Under the pieces are notes generated by a model, which was given only the letters and a program-made list of their open reading frames with translations, did no database searches and had not been told where the DNA came from. Position numbers and translations under genes: made by a program. Of a DNA stretch of 64,000 bases, positions 42,842 through 52,493 are shown piece after piece. Origin of the DNA: CAJQQK01 sp965224225 (GTDB lineage Bacteria > Pseudomonadota > Alphaproteobacteria > Rhizobiales > Hyphomicrobiaceae). The first letter of the stretch is position 1; every line of letters starts with the position of its first letter. The DNA lies in contig CBDCZF010000032.1 of NCBI GenBank assembly GCA_965224225.1, positions 1 through 64,000 of the forward strand. Reading direction: 5' to 3'.

Positions 42842-45800
42842 TCAGACAAGCTCACAAAATGCCGGGGGCGGCGGCCTGGTTTCGATCTTCGCGCGGCACC
42901 CGACCGCGCCGAACCTTTTGATGGTCGTGCTGATCCTGTTCGGCGTGTTTGCGCTCTCACGTCTCAACCGCCAGTTCTTTCCTGATTTCGAAGTGCCGGT
43001 GATTTCGGTTTCAGTGGCCTGGCCAGGTGCCAGCGCTGAGGATGTCGAAGCCAACATACTCGACGTGCTCGAACCCGAATTGCGCTTTATCGACAATACC
43101 TCTGACGTCAAATCCTACGCCCGCGAAGGCAGCGCTTCGATCTCGCTGGAATTCAACCCCGACGCCGACATGCAGAAGGCCCAGGCTGACGTCGAGCAGG
43201 CGGTCAGCCGGGTGACGACGCTGCCCGAGGAGGCAGAGCAGCCGGTCATCACGCGAGCGACGGTTTTCGACCGGATCGCCAACGTCTCGATCTCCGGGCC
43301 GTTTTCCGAACGCGTTCTCAAAGGCTATGCGAAGGAATTGCGCGATGGCCTGCTGGCAGCCGGCATCGATAGCGTGACACTGGTCGGCGTGCGCGATGAG
43401 GAAATCTGGATCCGGATACGCGAGGCGGACCTGAGGCGCCTCGGCATCAGTCTCGACATGGTCGCGCGCCTGGTACGTGACAACACGCAGGACCTGCCGG
43501 CCGGCACGCTCGAAGGCGAGAACGAGTTGCAGTTGCGCGCCAAGAGCGAGCGTAAGACGCCGGAAGAAATCGCCAAGATCGAGATCAAATCTCTCGCTAC
43601 CGGCCAGAAGGTCTTTCTCGGCGACATTGCCGACATCGATACGCGCTTCGAGCGTGACGGCAAGATTGCCTTGTCGAACGGCAGGCAGGCAATCGAGCTC
43701 AGAGTTCAGCGCGCACTCACCGCCGATACGCTGGCCACCATGAAGATCATGGAGGACTACATTGCCAAGGCGCGCAACGAGCTGCCGGCGACGCTCGATA
43801 TCAACGTTTACGACGTGCGCGGCAAGCTGGTCGAGCAGCGCCTCGGCATTCTGGTCAAGAACGGCTGGCAGGGCTTGATCCTCGTCCTGCTCACCTTGTT
43901 CATCTTCCTGAACTTCCGAGTGGCATTCTGGACCGCGGTCGGCATTCCCGTGGCGCTGCTCGCCACCCTCGGCGTGATGTACTTTTCGGGCCAGTCGATC
44001 AACATGGTCTCGATGTTCGCGTTGATCATGATGCTCGGCATCATCGTTGATGACGCGATCGTGGTCGGTGAACATTCCTCGACGATCGAAGATCAGGGCA
44101 TGGGGCGATTGGCGGCGGCTGAACAGGGTGCGCTGCGCATGTTTGCGCCGGTGACGGCTGCCAGCCTGACGACGGCGGCAGCCTTCCTGCCGATGTTCTT
44201 CATCGGTGACCGCATCGGCGACATCCTGCGCGGCATCCCGATGGTCGTGCTCGCGGCGTTGCTGGCAAGCCTGATCGAGTGTTTTTTCATTCTGCCCGGA
44301 CACCTGCGCCACGGCCGGGGCTCGGACAAAGGCCCGAGCTGGTTCCGTCGCACCGTCGACGGCGGCTTCAACTGGTTTCGTGAGCACCTGTTCGGGCCGT
44401 TCGTGCGTACCGCCTTCGATTGGCGCTACACGACCGTGGCCGTACTGGTTGCGTGCTTTATTCTGGCTCTCGGCATGATGGCCGGCAGCCGAGTACGGTT
44501 CGTCTTCTTCCCGCGGCTCGAACCTGAGAACGTACTGGCCTCTGTTTATTTCGCGCCCGGTATCCCGCGCGCCGAGCAGATTGCTGCGGTCAACGCAATC
44601 GAAAAGGCCCTGTTCAATACCGAAAAGCGATTGCTCGGCGAGATCGAGAAAGGCGAGGACGGCAAGCCCAAGGAGACGCAACTCGTCGAAGCATCACTTG
44701 CGGTCATCGGCCAGGCAGGCCAGGCGCGCGGCGACAACCTGGCCGAGGTTTCAGGTCAATTGACGCCCTCGGAAGTGCGCTCGGTGCGCACACGAAACAT
44801 CCTCAATGCGTGGCGACAGGTGATCCCGAAGATTGCCGGCGTTGAACGGATCGCCGTGTTCGGACGCCGCGGCGGCCCGCCCGGGCGCGATGTCGACGTG
44901 CGCCTGCAGAACGGCACGAGCGAAGTTCTCAAGGCGGCTGCCGAAGAACTGAAGCAGAAGCTGACCGGCCTCGCCGGCCTCAGTGCCATCGAGGACGATC
45001 TGCCCTACGGCAAGCAGGAACTGGTTTTCGCGCTCACGCCGCGCGGCACCGCCCTCGGCTTCACCGGCGCCGCGATCGGGCGCCAGATTCGCAATGCCTT
45101 CGAGGGCGCGGTCGCGACCCGCTTTGCGCGCGGCGACGATGAGATCACGATTAGGGTTCTGCGCACCCAGGAGACCGGCGGCATCGCAGCCTTGCACGAT
45201 GTCTATCTTTCGGCACCCAATGGCACCCGCGTTCCCCTGACCGAGATCGTCTCGATCACCGAGCGTCAGAATTTTTCGATTGTGCAGCGTATCGAGGGCG
45301 CGCGCACGGTTGCCGTGACCGCCGACCTCGACACGGAGATTGCGACGACCGAGGAAGTCGTCGCCCGTCTCGAAGCCGGAATTATGCCGGAGCTCGCGGC
45401 CAAGCACGGCATCACCTATTACTACAGTGGCCGCGATGAGGAGCGCCGCAAATCGTTCAAGGATCTGCGCTCAGGCGCGCTCCTGGCCCTGGCGCTGATT
45501 TACATCATCCTCGGCTGGGTGTTTGCGAGCTACGTCAAGCCGTTCGCGGTGATGGCGATCATCCCGTTCGGCTTCGTTGGTGCCGTCATGGGCCACTATG
45601 TCATGGGTTACGACATCACGATCATCTCGATGATCGGCCTGCTCGGTCTGACGGGCATTCTGGTCAACGACTCGATCGTGCTCGTCAGCCGGCTTGCAGA
45701 ACGCATAAAGCTTGGCGAAAGCCTCCGGACGGCAGCGATCGGGGCTGCCAAGGACCGCCTGCGCGCCGTTATCCTCACGTCATTGACGACGATCGGCGGG

Positions 45801-46022
45801 CTGACGCCGCTGATCTTCGAGACCAGCCGCCAGGCGCAATTCCTGATCCCGCTTGCTATCACGATCGTGTTCGGCCTGGCAGGTGCTACGATTCTGGTGC
45901 TGGTCCTGGTACCAGCCCTGATCGGCATCGGCGGCGACATCGGCTGGCTCGGACGCCAGGTCAAGGGCCTCTACGTCAGCGACCGGCCAAGAGGCACACA
46001 AGGTCCGGCACCGGCGGAGTGA
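42831..46022 (+). CDS. RND-family efflux transporter (inner-membrane pump)
   Basis: 1,063 residues, normal AcrB-like length with two repeats of a membrane hairpin, large periplasmic loop and five-helix bundle. The TM4 proton-relay pair is in GIIVDDAIVVGEH, with the matching second-half segment GILVNDSIVLVSR. N-terminal FPDFEVPVISVSVAWPGAS and FNPDADMQKAQADVEQAV are typical of the family. Exports hydrophobic or amphiphilic compounds using the proton gradient; substrate cannot be told. The last bases converge with the RraA-like gene. Confidence 0.94.
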   Translation: MAADQTSSQNAGGGGLVSIFARHPTAPNLLMVVLILFGVFALSRLNRQFFPDFEVPVISVSVAWPGASAEDVEANILDVLEPELRFIDNTSDVKSYAREGSASISLEFNPDADMQKAQADVEQAVSRVTTLPEEAEQPVITRATVFDRIANVSISGPFSERVLKGYAKELRDGLLAAGIDSVTLVGVRDEEIWIRIREADLRRLGISLDMVARLVRDNTQDLPAGTLEGENELQLRAKSERKTPEEIAKIEIKSLATGQKVFLGDIADIDTRFERDGKIALSNGRQAIELRVQRALTADTLATMKIMEDYIAKARNELPATLDINVYDVRGKLVEQRLGILVKNGWQGLILVLLTLFIFLNFRVAFWTAVGIPVALLATLGVMYFSGQSINMVSMFALIMMLGIIVDDAIVVGEHSSTIEDQGMGRLAAAEQGALRMFAPVTAASLTTAAAFLPMFFIGDRIGDILRGIPMVVLAALLASLIECFFILPGHLRHGRGSDKGPSWFRRTVDGGFNWFREHLFGPFVRTAFDWRYTTVAVLVACFILALGMMAGSRVRFVFFPRLEPENVLASVYFAPGIPRAEQIAAVNAIEKALFNTEKRLLGEIEKGEDGKPKETQLVEASLAVIGQAGQARGDNLAEVSGQLTPSEVRSVRTRNILNAWRQVIPKIAGVERIAVFGRRGGPPGRDVDVRLQNGTSEVLKAAAEELKQKLTGLAGLSAIEDDLPYGKQELVFALTPRGTALGFTGAAIGRQIRNAFEGAVATRFARGDDEITIRVLRTQETGGIAALHDVYLSAPNGTRVPLTEIVSITERQNFSIVQRIEGARTVAVTADLDTEIATTEEVVARLEAGIMPELAAKHGITYYYSGRDEERRKSFKDLRSGALLALALIYIILGWVFASYVKPFAVMAIIPFGFVGAVMGHYVMGYDITIISMIGLLGLTGILVNDSIVLVSRLAERIKLGESLRTAAIGAAKDRLRAVILTSLTTIGGLTPLIFETSRQAQFLIPLAITIVFGLAGATILVLVLVPALIGIGGDIGWLGRQVKGLYVSDRPRGTQGPAPAE

Positions 46023-46024
46023 AC

Positions 46025-46675
46025 TCAAAACTTGCCGTACTTCAAATAGGCTTCCTGTGGGTCGACGCCCAACTTGATGGCCTTGCGAATTTCGCTTTCC
46101 GTGTTGATGTCGAATTCGGATTGCTCGATGACCTCTTCGACGATCGCTTTCGGAATACGGATCAGGCCGTCGCGGTCGCCGACCATGTAATCACCCGGTT
46201 CGATATCAACTTCACCGATGCGGATGGGCACGTTGAACGCGGCCGGCAGCCACCAGCCGACGATGTCGCGCGGAGTGTGACCTGAGCACCAGGTCTGGAA
46301 GCCGATCTTCAGGAGGAAGTCGACGTCGCGGATCATGCCGTCGGCGACCGCGCCGCGTACACCCTTATCCTGCAGCGTCTCGGCCGAAAGCTCGCCCATG
46401 TGGGCCACCGTACTGTCGTTCGGCTGATTGACCCAGACGTGGCCCGGCGGGCATTTCGAGAGCAGGCCGGTCCAGGCGAGCAGCGTTTCGTGCGCATCCG
46501 CTGTCGGGTCGACCTTGCCGAGGATCGTGAAGGCCGGACCTGCCATCGCGCGCTCCGGCATGATCGGACGCAGGCGCGGCGGCAGCGTAAAATCCCTGCA
46601 GCCCATTTTGCGCATGACGTCATGGACGACGCCCGTGTAGCATTTCTCCAGTCGCGCCGTGATCGCGTCACTCAT
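46025..46675 (-). CDS. RraA/HMG-aldolase-family protein
   Basis: 216 residues from ATG 46675, which is correctly spaced from GAGGAG; an ATG two codons upstream is too close. RraA-like fold of class II (divalent-metal) 4-hydroxy-4-methyl-2-oxoglutarate/oxaloacetate aldolases: GVRGAVADGMIRDVDFL carries the metal/substrate Asp-Gly and Arg-Asp, and GEVDIEPGDYMVGDRDGLIRIP the conserved end. As it heads a lyase operon, an aldolase or decarboxylase acting on a 2-keto acid is more likely than an RNase E inhibitor. Confidence 0.82.
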   Translation of the reverse strand: MSDAITARLEKCYTGVVHDVMRKMGCRDFTLPPRLRPIMPERAMAGPAFTILGKVDPTADAHETLLAWTGLLSKCPPGHVWVNQPNDSTVAHMGELSAETLQDKGVRGAVADGMIRDVDFLLKIGFQTWCSGHTPRDIVGWWLPAAFNVPIRIGEVDIEPGDYMVGDRDGLIRIPKAIVEEVIEQSEFDINTESEIRKAIKLGVDPQEAYLKYGKF

Positions 46676-46690
46676 GGTCATCTCCTCGTT

Positions 46691-47881
46691 TCAGGCAGCC
46701 GGCAGGCAGGCCGGGCCGATCGGCTCGAAGGTCTTGTAGGTCAGGATGAATTCGCGGTGGCCGAGTTGCTCCGACTTGGTGCGGGCGCCGTTCGCGACGT
46801 CGAGCGTCAGATCGAAGATCTCATCACCGACCTCTTCAACCGGCGTCCCGCTCAGGATGCGGCCGGCGTTGACATCCATGTCGCCCGCCATGCGCTTAAA
46901 GGTCTCAGGATTGGCACAGATCTTGATGACTGGCGCGATCGCCGAGCCGACCACGGAACCGCGCCCGGTGACGAAATAGGTCAGCTGACAACCGCAGGCC
47001 ATCAATTCGGCGATTTCGGCGTTGTCGTTGATGTTGGGAAAGCCGAAGCGGGGCGGGCCGTCGGGCACGACATCGAGCAGGTAGAGGCCGCCAGCCGGTG
47101 GCCGGTCACCCGGCTTCAGGAGACCGCTTATCCGGGACGCGCCGGACTTGGCGTAGGCACCGAGCGATTTTTCCTCGATCGTCGTCAAGCCGCCGTCCGC
47201 GTTGCCGGGCGCGAAACTGCCGTAGCCCATCTGGGCATAGTAGGACGCAGCCTTCTCGACGGAGCTGCGCAGTTCGGCGCCGAGAGCAGGCGTCACGGCA
47301 CGCTCGGCCATGACGTGCTCGCAACCGATCAACTCGCCAGTCTCCTCGAAAATGCAGGCAGCGCCCGCTGCAACGAGCCGGTCGAACGACAGGCCGGCGG
47401 CGGGATTGCCGGTGATACCGGAGGTGCCGTCGGAACCGCCGCAGACCGTGCCGACGACCAGTTCGTCGATATCCATCGGGACGCGCTGCGCTGCTTCCAA
47501 CCGGGGCAGCGTCTCACGCATGAACCTGTTGCCGGCCTCGATCGTCCTGGCGGTACCGCCGACGCCTTGGATGACCAATGTCTCGACCGGCCGGCCGCTG
47601 TCCGCGATGACCCTGGCAAGATGGTGCTTGTTGAAGCTTTCGCAGCCGAGCGAAACGAGTAGCGCACCGCCGACGTTCGGGTGCGTGCAAAGGGCTGCCA
47701 GCATGCGTTCGGCGTAGTCATTGGGGTAGCATCCTGGAAACCCGATCAGATGCACGTCCCGGTCCTTGAACGACCAGGCGATCTCGCGGGCGACGTGGTG
47801 TGCGCACTCGACCAGATAGGCAACGACAAGCACGTTGCGGATGCCCTTGCGGCCATCGGAGCGCAAATAGCCGGTCAGCAT
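46691..47881 (-). CDS. UxaA-family lyase, large (beta) subunit
   Basis: 396 residues matching the catalytic C-terminal part of altronate/galactarate dehydratase and the beta subunit of sulfolactate sulfo-lyase. Conserved stretches: GYLRSDGRKGIRN, VSLGCESFN, VGTVCGGSDGTSGITGNPA with cysteines that fit the Fe-S/metal site, and GCQLTYFVTGRGS. The small subunit gene directly precedes it with no spacing. It eliminates water (or sulfite) from a hydroxy acid. I cannot separate a sugar-acid dehydratase from a SuyB-type role. Confidence 0.85.
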   Translation of the reverse strand: MLTGYLRSDGRKGIRNVLVVAYLVECAHHVAREIAWSFKDRDVHLIGFPGCYPNDYAERMLAALCTHPNVGGALLVSLGCESFNKHHLARVIADSGRPVETLVIQGVGGTARTIEAGNRFMRETLPRLEAAQRVPMDIDELVVGTVCGGSDGTSGITGNPAAGLSFDRLVAAGAACIFEETGELIGCEHVMAERAVTPALGAELRSSVEKAASYYAQMGYGSFAPGNADGGLTTIEEKSLGAYAKSGASRISGLLKPGDRPPAGGLYLLDVVPDGPPRFGFPNINDNAEIAELMACGCQLTYFVTGRGSVVGSAIAPVIKICANPETFKRMAGDMDVNAGRILSGTPVEEVGDEIFDLTLDVANGARTKSEQLGHREFILTYKTFEPIGPACLPAA

Positions 47882-48184
47882 TCAGGCCTCCGGAATGATG
47901 TAGGTCGGCGTATAATTCGAGCGCATGTTGTGGACATGGACATGCGCACCCTGGGCGATGTCCTCGGTCGCGACGCCGATCGGAAAGTTGTACTTGACGA
48001 TCGTCTCGCCCTTGGCGATCGGCCTGGCTGCAAGCTTGTGGCCAAGCGACAATCGGCAGCCGAGCGTAACGGTCCGGCCATCGATCTCAACGCGTTCGCC
48101 GGCATCAAGCGTCGTTGCGATTACCAGGACGTTGTCCGGCTCGGCGAGGCGGATCAGGCTCCTTTGGTTTTCCGTTCTGGGCAT
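47882..48184 (-). CDS. UxaA-family lyase, small (alpha) SAF-domain subunit
   Basis: 100 residues, SAF fold found at the N-terminus of UxaA and as separate SuyA-type subunits. Segments GHKLAARPIAKGETIVKYNF and GVATEDIAQGAHVHVHNMRS are characteristic; the latter His residues are in the active-site loop. Its stop abuts the ATG of the large subunit, so the pair encodes one two-chain enzyme. Confidence 0.87.
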   Translation of the reverse strand: MPRTENQRSLIRLAEPDNVLVIATTLDAGERVEIDGRTVTLGCRLSLGHKLAARPIAKGETIVKYNFPIGVATEDIAQGAHVHVHNMRSNYTPTYIIPEA

Positions 48185-48297
48185 TTGGACTTGCCGCTCC
48201 AGAGTTGAAACTGCTCGAGACTGTAGCGGCTTTGGAACTTGGGGACCAGCATCAGCCGGATTGTGTCGGCCGAGAGGTCATCAACGGTTTCAGCAAA

Positions 48298-49326
48298 TCA
48301 AGCCTGTGAGCGAACTGCAATGACACCCTCTGTCCGGGCCCTGACGGCCGGCGGTGCCAGGCACATGGCGACCGCCTCATAGCCGGTCGAACCGGCATAG
48401 GGCATCACCCGCCGGGGCGGGCTGTGGTTCGGCGGACAAAGCAGGATTGCTTCATCGGCACCGACGCTCTCGAGATCCAGGATCGCCGATGACCTTGTGA
48501 TCATGACGATCGGTCGGGCATCTGCTCGCCGGCAACGCAGATATGAGATCAATGCCTCCTGCGTCGGCTCGCAAAGCCCGTGCTCGATCAAGTCGACCAC
48601 CCAGACAGCCGGTGCGTCCGCCTCCAGCGCTGCAAGCAAGACAATCAGCGCGTCCGAGACCTCGCCGCCATCGTTTTCGATCCAGGCCAACGCCCGTTCG
48701 ACGCGCGTGCTGAGTGTGGGGTTGCGCTTAAGATCCTGCTTCGCATCGGCGCTATTCTCTATCCGGTCCAGGCCGAGGAAACCGGCATCAGGCAGCTCTT
48801 CGGCGAGACGCCGCGCCAGGCGGGTCTTGCCGCTGCCCAGTGACCCGATAATGTAGTTCAAGGCGCAGACGTCTGTCAGCTCGAACCGTTCACCGCCCCA
48901 TGGCCAGGGCAGGTCGAATGATGCGACCGGCACCAATGCGGGTTTGGCCAGCCGCACCAGTTCGCTCGTGACCGACGTATCGCCAGAATCAAGTGCGCTG
49001 CGCAGTTGGTCGATCTTGCCGATGGTACTTTCAAGCCGGGAGATTTCTCCATCGAGACGGGTCCGGTGGGCCTCGAGCGCCGCATCGAGGCTCATGGCAT
49101 CGCCAACCAGGACCTGCGCAACCTCGCCCAGGCTCAAGCCAAGTTCCCTGAGAGCAACGATAACGCCGGCACGCGCCATGTCCTCGCGCGAATATGTACG
49201 CCAACCCGCTTCGGTGCGGATCGGCGTAATGAGGCCTCGCTCTTCGTAAAGGCGCAGTGCCTTGACCGAAACACCGAGGCGCCTCGCCGCTTCGGATGGG
49301 TTGAGATGTTGTATCGGCGTTGTCAT
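48298..49326 (-). CDS. MerR-family regulator fused to a P-loop ATPase-like domain
   Basis: 342 residues from ATG 49326 (GAGGTG upstream; ATG 49371 has none). Residues 8-75 are a MerR winged HTH (SEAARRLGVSVKALRLYEER GLI, then GWRTYSREDMARAGVI) followed by a dimerisation helix to about 115. Residues 140-320 are a P-loop NTPase: Walker A GSLGSGKT (161-168) and a Walker B-like VWVVDLIE. It sits 114 bp upstream of the RraA/UxaA operon on the same strand. A MerR protein with its own nucleotide-binding domain in place of a metal or drug pocket is uncommon; effector unknown. Confidence 0.8.
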   Translation of the reverse strand: MTTPIQHLNPSEAARRLGVSVKALRLYEERGLITPIRTEAGWRTYSREDMARAGVIVALRELGLSLGEVAQVLVGDAMSLDAALEAHRTRLDGEISRLESTIGKIDQLRSALDSGDTSVTSELVRLAKPALVPVASFDLPWPWGGERFELTDVCALNYIIGSLGSGKTRLARRLAEELPDAGFLGLDRIENSADAKQDLKRNPTLSTRVERALAWIENDGGEVSDALIVLLAALEADAPAVWVVDLIEHGLCEPTQEALISYLRCRRADARPIVMITRSSAILDLESVGADEAILLCPPNHSPPRRVMPYAGSTGYEAVAMCLAPPAVRARTEGVIAVRSQA

Positions 49327-49514
49327 GTGGCACCTCATAGCAAGCTTCCGAACCCCTTTCTTCTCAACCACGCGGAACGATGACGCTCCAATTGGTTTTG
49401 ATTGGAAAGGTTGCTCTTATGGTGCAGGCTGACCCAGGGGGCAGCGCAAGCTTGTCATGAAGTACCCGCTGCTTGTCCACAGCTGCGTTGCATAACGGTC
49501 AGAGCCGCCAGTGC

Positions 49515-51602
49515 CTACCCGACGCGGGCTTTTGGAATCTGCAGGGCATGCACATCGACGAGGCCGCACTTCCTGTTCATTTCGCCCATTTCTGCAAGGT
49601 CTATCGTCCGGCGCAGCAGGAGGGGAAGAATTTCGTCCGCCGGAACCGGAGGCGACAGCAAATAGCCCTGCATCCAGCCGCAACCACAGGCTCGCAATTG
49701 CGCAAGGTGCTCGACGGTTTCGATGCCCTCGCCCGTGACTTCGGCGCCGAGGCTTTTAGACAGACGGACGACATCGGCAATCACTCGTTTCATCGAGGTG
49801 TTTTCGACGATCATCGTCGTTATCGAGCGATCGAGTTTCAGGTGGTCGAACTTGGAAGTCATCAGCATTTTGAGGCTGCTATGGCCCATGCCGAAGTCAT
49901 CGAGTGCAATCTTGACGCCCATGGCGCGCAATTCGTCGATCTGGCGCCAGGCATGTTCGCTGTCGTAGGCCAGACCTTCTTCGGTAATTTCGCAAATGAG
50001 GCGATTGGCCGGAAATCCTGTCTCCTGCAATACGGTGCCGACGTCTTCGGCCACCGACTGATAGAGCAATTGCGCCGGCGCGATGTTGAAAGAAAGCTTG
50101 ATATCTGCGGGCAGCGAACCAACGAACGTGGTAGATTTGTGCAGCACGGCCAGTCCCAGCCGGCTGATCAGGCCGAGTTCTTCACAAATCGGCACGAAGA
50201 CGCTGGGCGGAATTTCGAGCCCGCCGGCGTCCCTGATCCTCGCCAATGCTTCGACGCTGCATACCCGGAGCAAACCGCTCTCGAAACAGAATACGGGCTG
50301 GTAATGAACGTTTACATTGTTCGAGTTGATGGCATCGCGAACATCGCGCGCCAGCTGTTTGTGCTGGCGGAGTGCCTCCGAGAATTCATGAGAATATCGT
50401 CGGCGGCGACTGCCCGGTTCCGACTTGGCGCGATACATCGCCAAATCCGCCCGCTTGAGAAGTTCATCGCTGTCAACACCGTTCTCACATGTAGTCACGT
50501 AGCCAACGCTGGCCCGAACGAAGAGTTCGTGGCCCTCGAAATCGATTGGCGCGGCAACGACCTCCTGGCAGTGTTCGGCGAAGCTGTCGACCTCGTCCGG
50601 CGAACCTCCAAGCTCTTTCAGCACCACGAATTCATCGCCTCCGAGGCGCGCAGCATATCCTTCCGTTTCGCCGACCAGACGTGACAGCCGCCGCCCCACT
50701 TCGACCAGCACCTGGTCGCCCGCCGCATGCTGAAAGCGATCGTTGATATCCTTGAAACCGTCGAGATCGAAGTAATAGACGACGTAATCTTGATCTCTCT
50801 GCCGGCTCGTGCCAACTGCCTCGGCCAGCCGCGACATCAAGGCCGTGCGATTCAGCAGTCCGGTGAGCGCGTCATGGCTTGCAAGGTAACGCGTTCGTTC
50901 ATCCAACCGGCGGTTTGCCGACTCTCGAACAAACAATGAGAACGGGAACAGCAGCGAAGCAGCGAGCAGCAGCGAGATCGGCAGACCGACCCAATATGCA
51001 AAGCTTGTATATGTCGCTTCGAGATCTGAAACGTCGACGTAAACCTCGACGACGCCGATGACCTTGCCGTCGGCGATGACCGGAGCATATGTTTCGGCAA
51101 AGATGCTAGGCTGGCCCGAGCCCGCCTCCGCACGGCTCATTTTCGATTCTGGCAAACCTGACGTCGTGATCTTGAAGACCTTCTTCAGGTAACTTTCATC
51201 GTCCTGCAACAATCCGCCAAGATGCTCAACGACGGAACCGTCTCCGTTCACCGTCAATGAAAGACGGCCGTCCATGGTAAAGAATTTGTATCTGAAAATG
51301 TTGCCGGCTCTTCCGACATTCTGCAATGCCTCGACGCCCTTCTTCGAGATCACGCCGCTATTGATGGTTTCTTCGATATCGGGCAGCGAATGCGCGAGAT
51401 ATTTCGCCCAGTTCGTCGCTGTTTGTTCGGCTTGATAGCGCAACAGCGAGTTCAACGAATACCTTACGATGCCAAAAGCAAGCGCCACGACAATGACGCA
51501 CGCGACAAGAGCGCGGATGCAATTCCAACAAAGTCCGAAAGGCAGTGCAATTTCATTGCAGGCCGGCTGTTGATCGGAAACGGTCATCTGGCGGATACAC
51601 AT
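49515..51602 (-). CDS. membrane-bound GGDEF-EAL cyclic-di-GMP enzyme
   Basis: 695 residues. Two membrane segments (about 29-51 and 204-225) enclose a periplasmic sensor of about 150 residues. The GGDEF domain has intact RLGGDEF at 319-325, with no RxxD inhibitory site five residues before it. The EAL domain has SVEALARI (EAL 451-453), DDFGMGHSS, KLDRS and TGEGIET, so phosphodiesterase residues also look complete. Both synthesis and breakdown of c-di-GMP are possible. Start at ATG 51602; ATG 51587 is an alternative. Confidence 0.93.
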   Translation of the reverse strand: MCIRQMTVSDQQPACNEIALPFGLCWNCIRALVACVIVVALAFGIVRYSLNSLLRYQAEQTATNWAKYLAHSLPDIEETINSGVISKKGVEALQNVGRAGNIFRYKFFTMDGRLSLTVNGDGSVVEHLGGLLQDDESYLKKVFKITTSGLPESKMSRAEAGSGQPSIFAETYAPVIADGKVIGVVEVYVDVSDLEATYTSFAYWVGLPISLLLAASLLFPFSLFVRESANRRLDERTRYLASHDALTGLLNRTALMSRLAEAVGTSRQRDQDYVVYYFDLDGFKDINDRFQHAAGDQVLVEVGRRLSRLVGETEGYAARLGGDEFVVLKELGGSPDEVDSFAEHCQEVVAAPIDFEGHELFVRASVGYVTTCENGVDSDELLKRADLAMYRAKSEPGSRRRRYSHEFSEALRQHKQLARDVRDAINSNNVNVHYQPVFCFESGLLRVCSVEALARIRDAGGLEIPPSVFVPICEELGLISRLGLAVLHKSTTFVGSLPADIKLSFNIAPAQLLYQSVAEDVGTVLQETGFPANRLICEITEEGLAYDSEHAWRQIDELRAMGVKIALDDFGMGHSSLKMLMTSKFDHLKLDRSITTMIVENTSMKRVIADVVRLSKSLGAEVTGEGIETVEHLAQLRACGCGWMQGYLLSPPVPADEILPLLLRRTIDLAEMGEMNRKCGLVDVHALQIPKARVG

Positions 51603-51724
51603 TGGAGATGATAATGGAAAACCTCAGCGCCGAGACTAACTCGCAAGCTTTGTCTTTAGCCTAAAATTCAAGGTGAATTTCCTCTTAACGACCATTCCAG
51701 GCGGCATCCATAGCTCCCCCATGA

Positions 51725-51873
51725 TCTAGAGCAATATCCGACCGGACGGAATCGGGTGCGAACATTTCGATGCCGTCCGGAAATTGCACTAGAAATGAAG
51801 CAGATAGAGCATCTCTATCCGCGCGGAACAGAACCGCTACTACGCGGTTCCATCCGATCGGATGATGCTCTAG
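51725..51873. repeat. two imperfect CTAGAGCA-type intergenic hairpins
   Basis: Hairpin 1 (51725-51792) pairs CTAGAGCAATATCCG with CGGAAATTGCACTAG. Hairpin 2 (about 51805-51873) pairs TAGAGCATCTCTATCC with GGATGATGCTCTA. Such dyads are common between genes in Rhizobiales. They occupy the 317-bp gap between the GGDEF-EAL and Nudix genes, which otherwise shows nothing. Confidence 0.65.
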
Positions 51874-51919
51874 CAGCACGAATTGATCTGGGCTATTGAG
51901 GGTCCGGCAGCGAGACAGG

Positions 51920-52405
51920 GTGAAAGAGCGCATCGTGCAGGCATTGATCAACAAGGGCGTGGTGCGGGCATTGCAGTTCTACTGGCGACGCTCGCGCGGC
52001 CTGACGATGGGCGCGCAGGGCCTCGTGATCGATGAGCAAGGCCGCGTATTGCTGGTGCGCCACGCCTACTACAGGCGAGGCTGGCACTTTCCGGGCGGTG
52101 GCGTTGAAAAGGGCGAAACTCTGGTCCAGGCCCTTGCCCGCGAGCTTTCCGAAGAAGCCGGCGTCGAGCCAACCGGACCGCCACAGCTGTTCGGCGTCTA
52201 TGCCAATTTCCGGGCGTTCCCGTCGGACCACGTGGCGCTGTTCATCGTCCAAAACTGGCGCCAGCCGAGCATACCGCGGCCCAACAAGGAAATTGCCGAG
52301 CAGCGCTTCGTTTCAGCCGATGACCTGCCCGAAGGCACTGCGCCGGGCGTGCGGCGCCGGCTCGGCGAGGTATTCGGCGGCGCTGAGCGCGGTGAATTCT
52401 GGTAG
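51920..52405 (+). CDS. Nudix hydrolase
   Basis: 161 residues from GTG 51920 (GACAGG upstream). Nudix box at about 60-82, G-x5-E-x7-REL-x-EE-x-G, reads GGVEKGETLVQALARELSEE followed by AG, with every catalytic position present. It hydrolyses a nucleoside-diphosphate-linked compound; the strand HVALFIVQNW and the overall length do not define which. First of a short run of rightward small genes. Confidence 0.88.
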   Translation: MKERIVQALINKGVVRALQFYWRRSRGLTMGAQGLVIDEQGRVLLVRHAYYRRGWHFPGGGVEKGETLVQALARELSEEAGVEPTGPPQLFGVYANFRAFPSDHVALFIVQNWRQPSIPRPNKEIAEQRFVSADDLPEGTAPGVRRRLGEVFGGAERGEFW

Positions 52406-52493
52406 CCAATTGCAGAAGCTCAATCTAATTAGCGCCGGGCGATGAATGCGCGTCGCCCGGCCACACAGCGAGTTCGCGACCGGTGCCTGCCCC

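Noticed and set aside
43011..44681. 556-codon open frame antisense to the RND pump
   Set aside because: Shadow of the pump gene; low-complexity charged composition and no domain.
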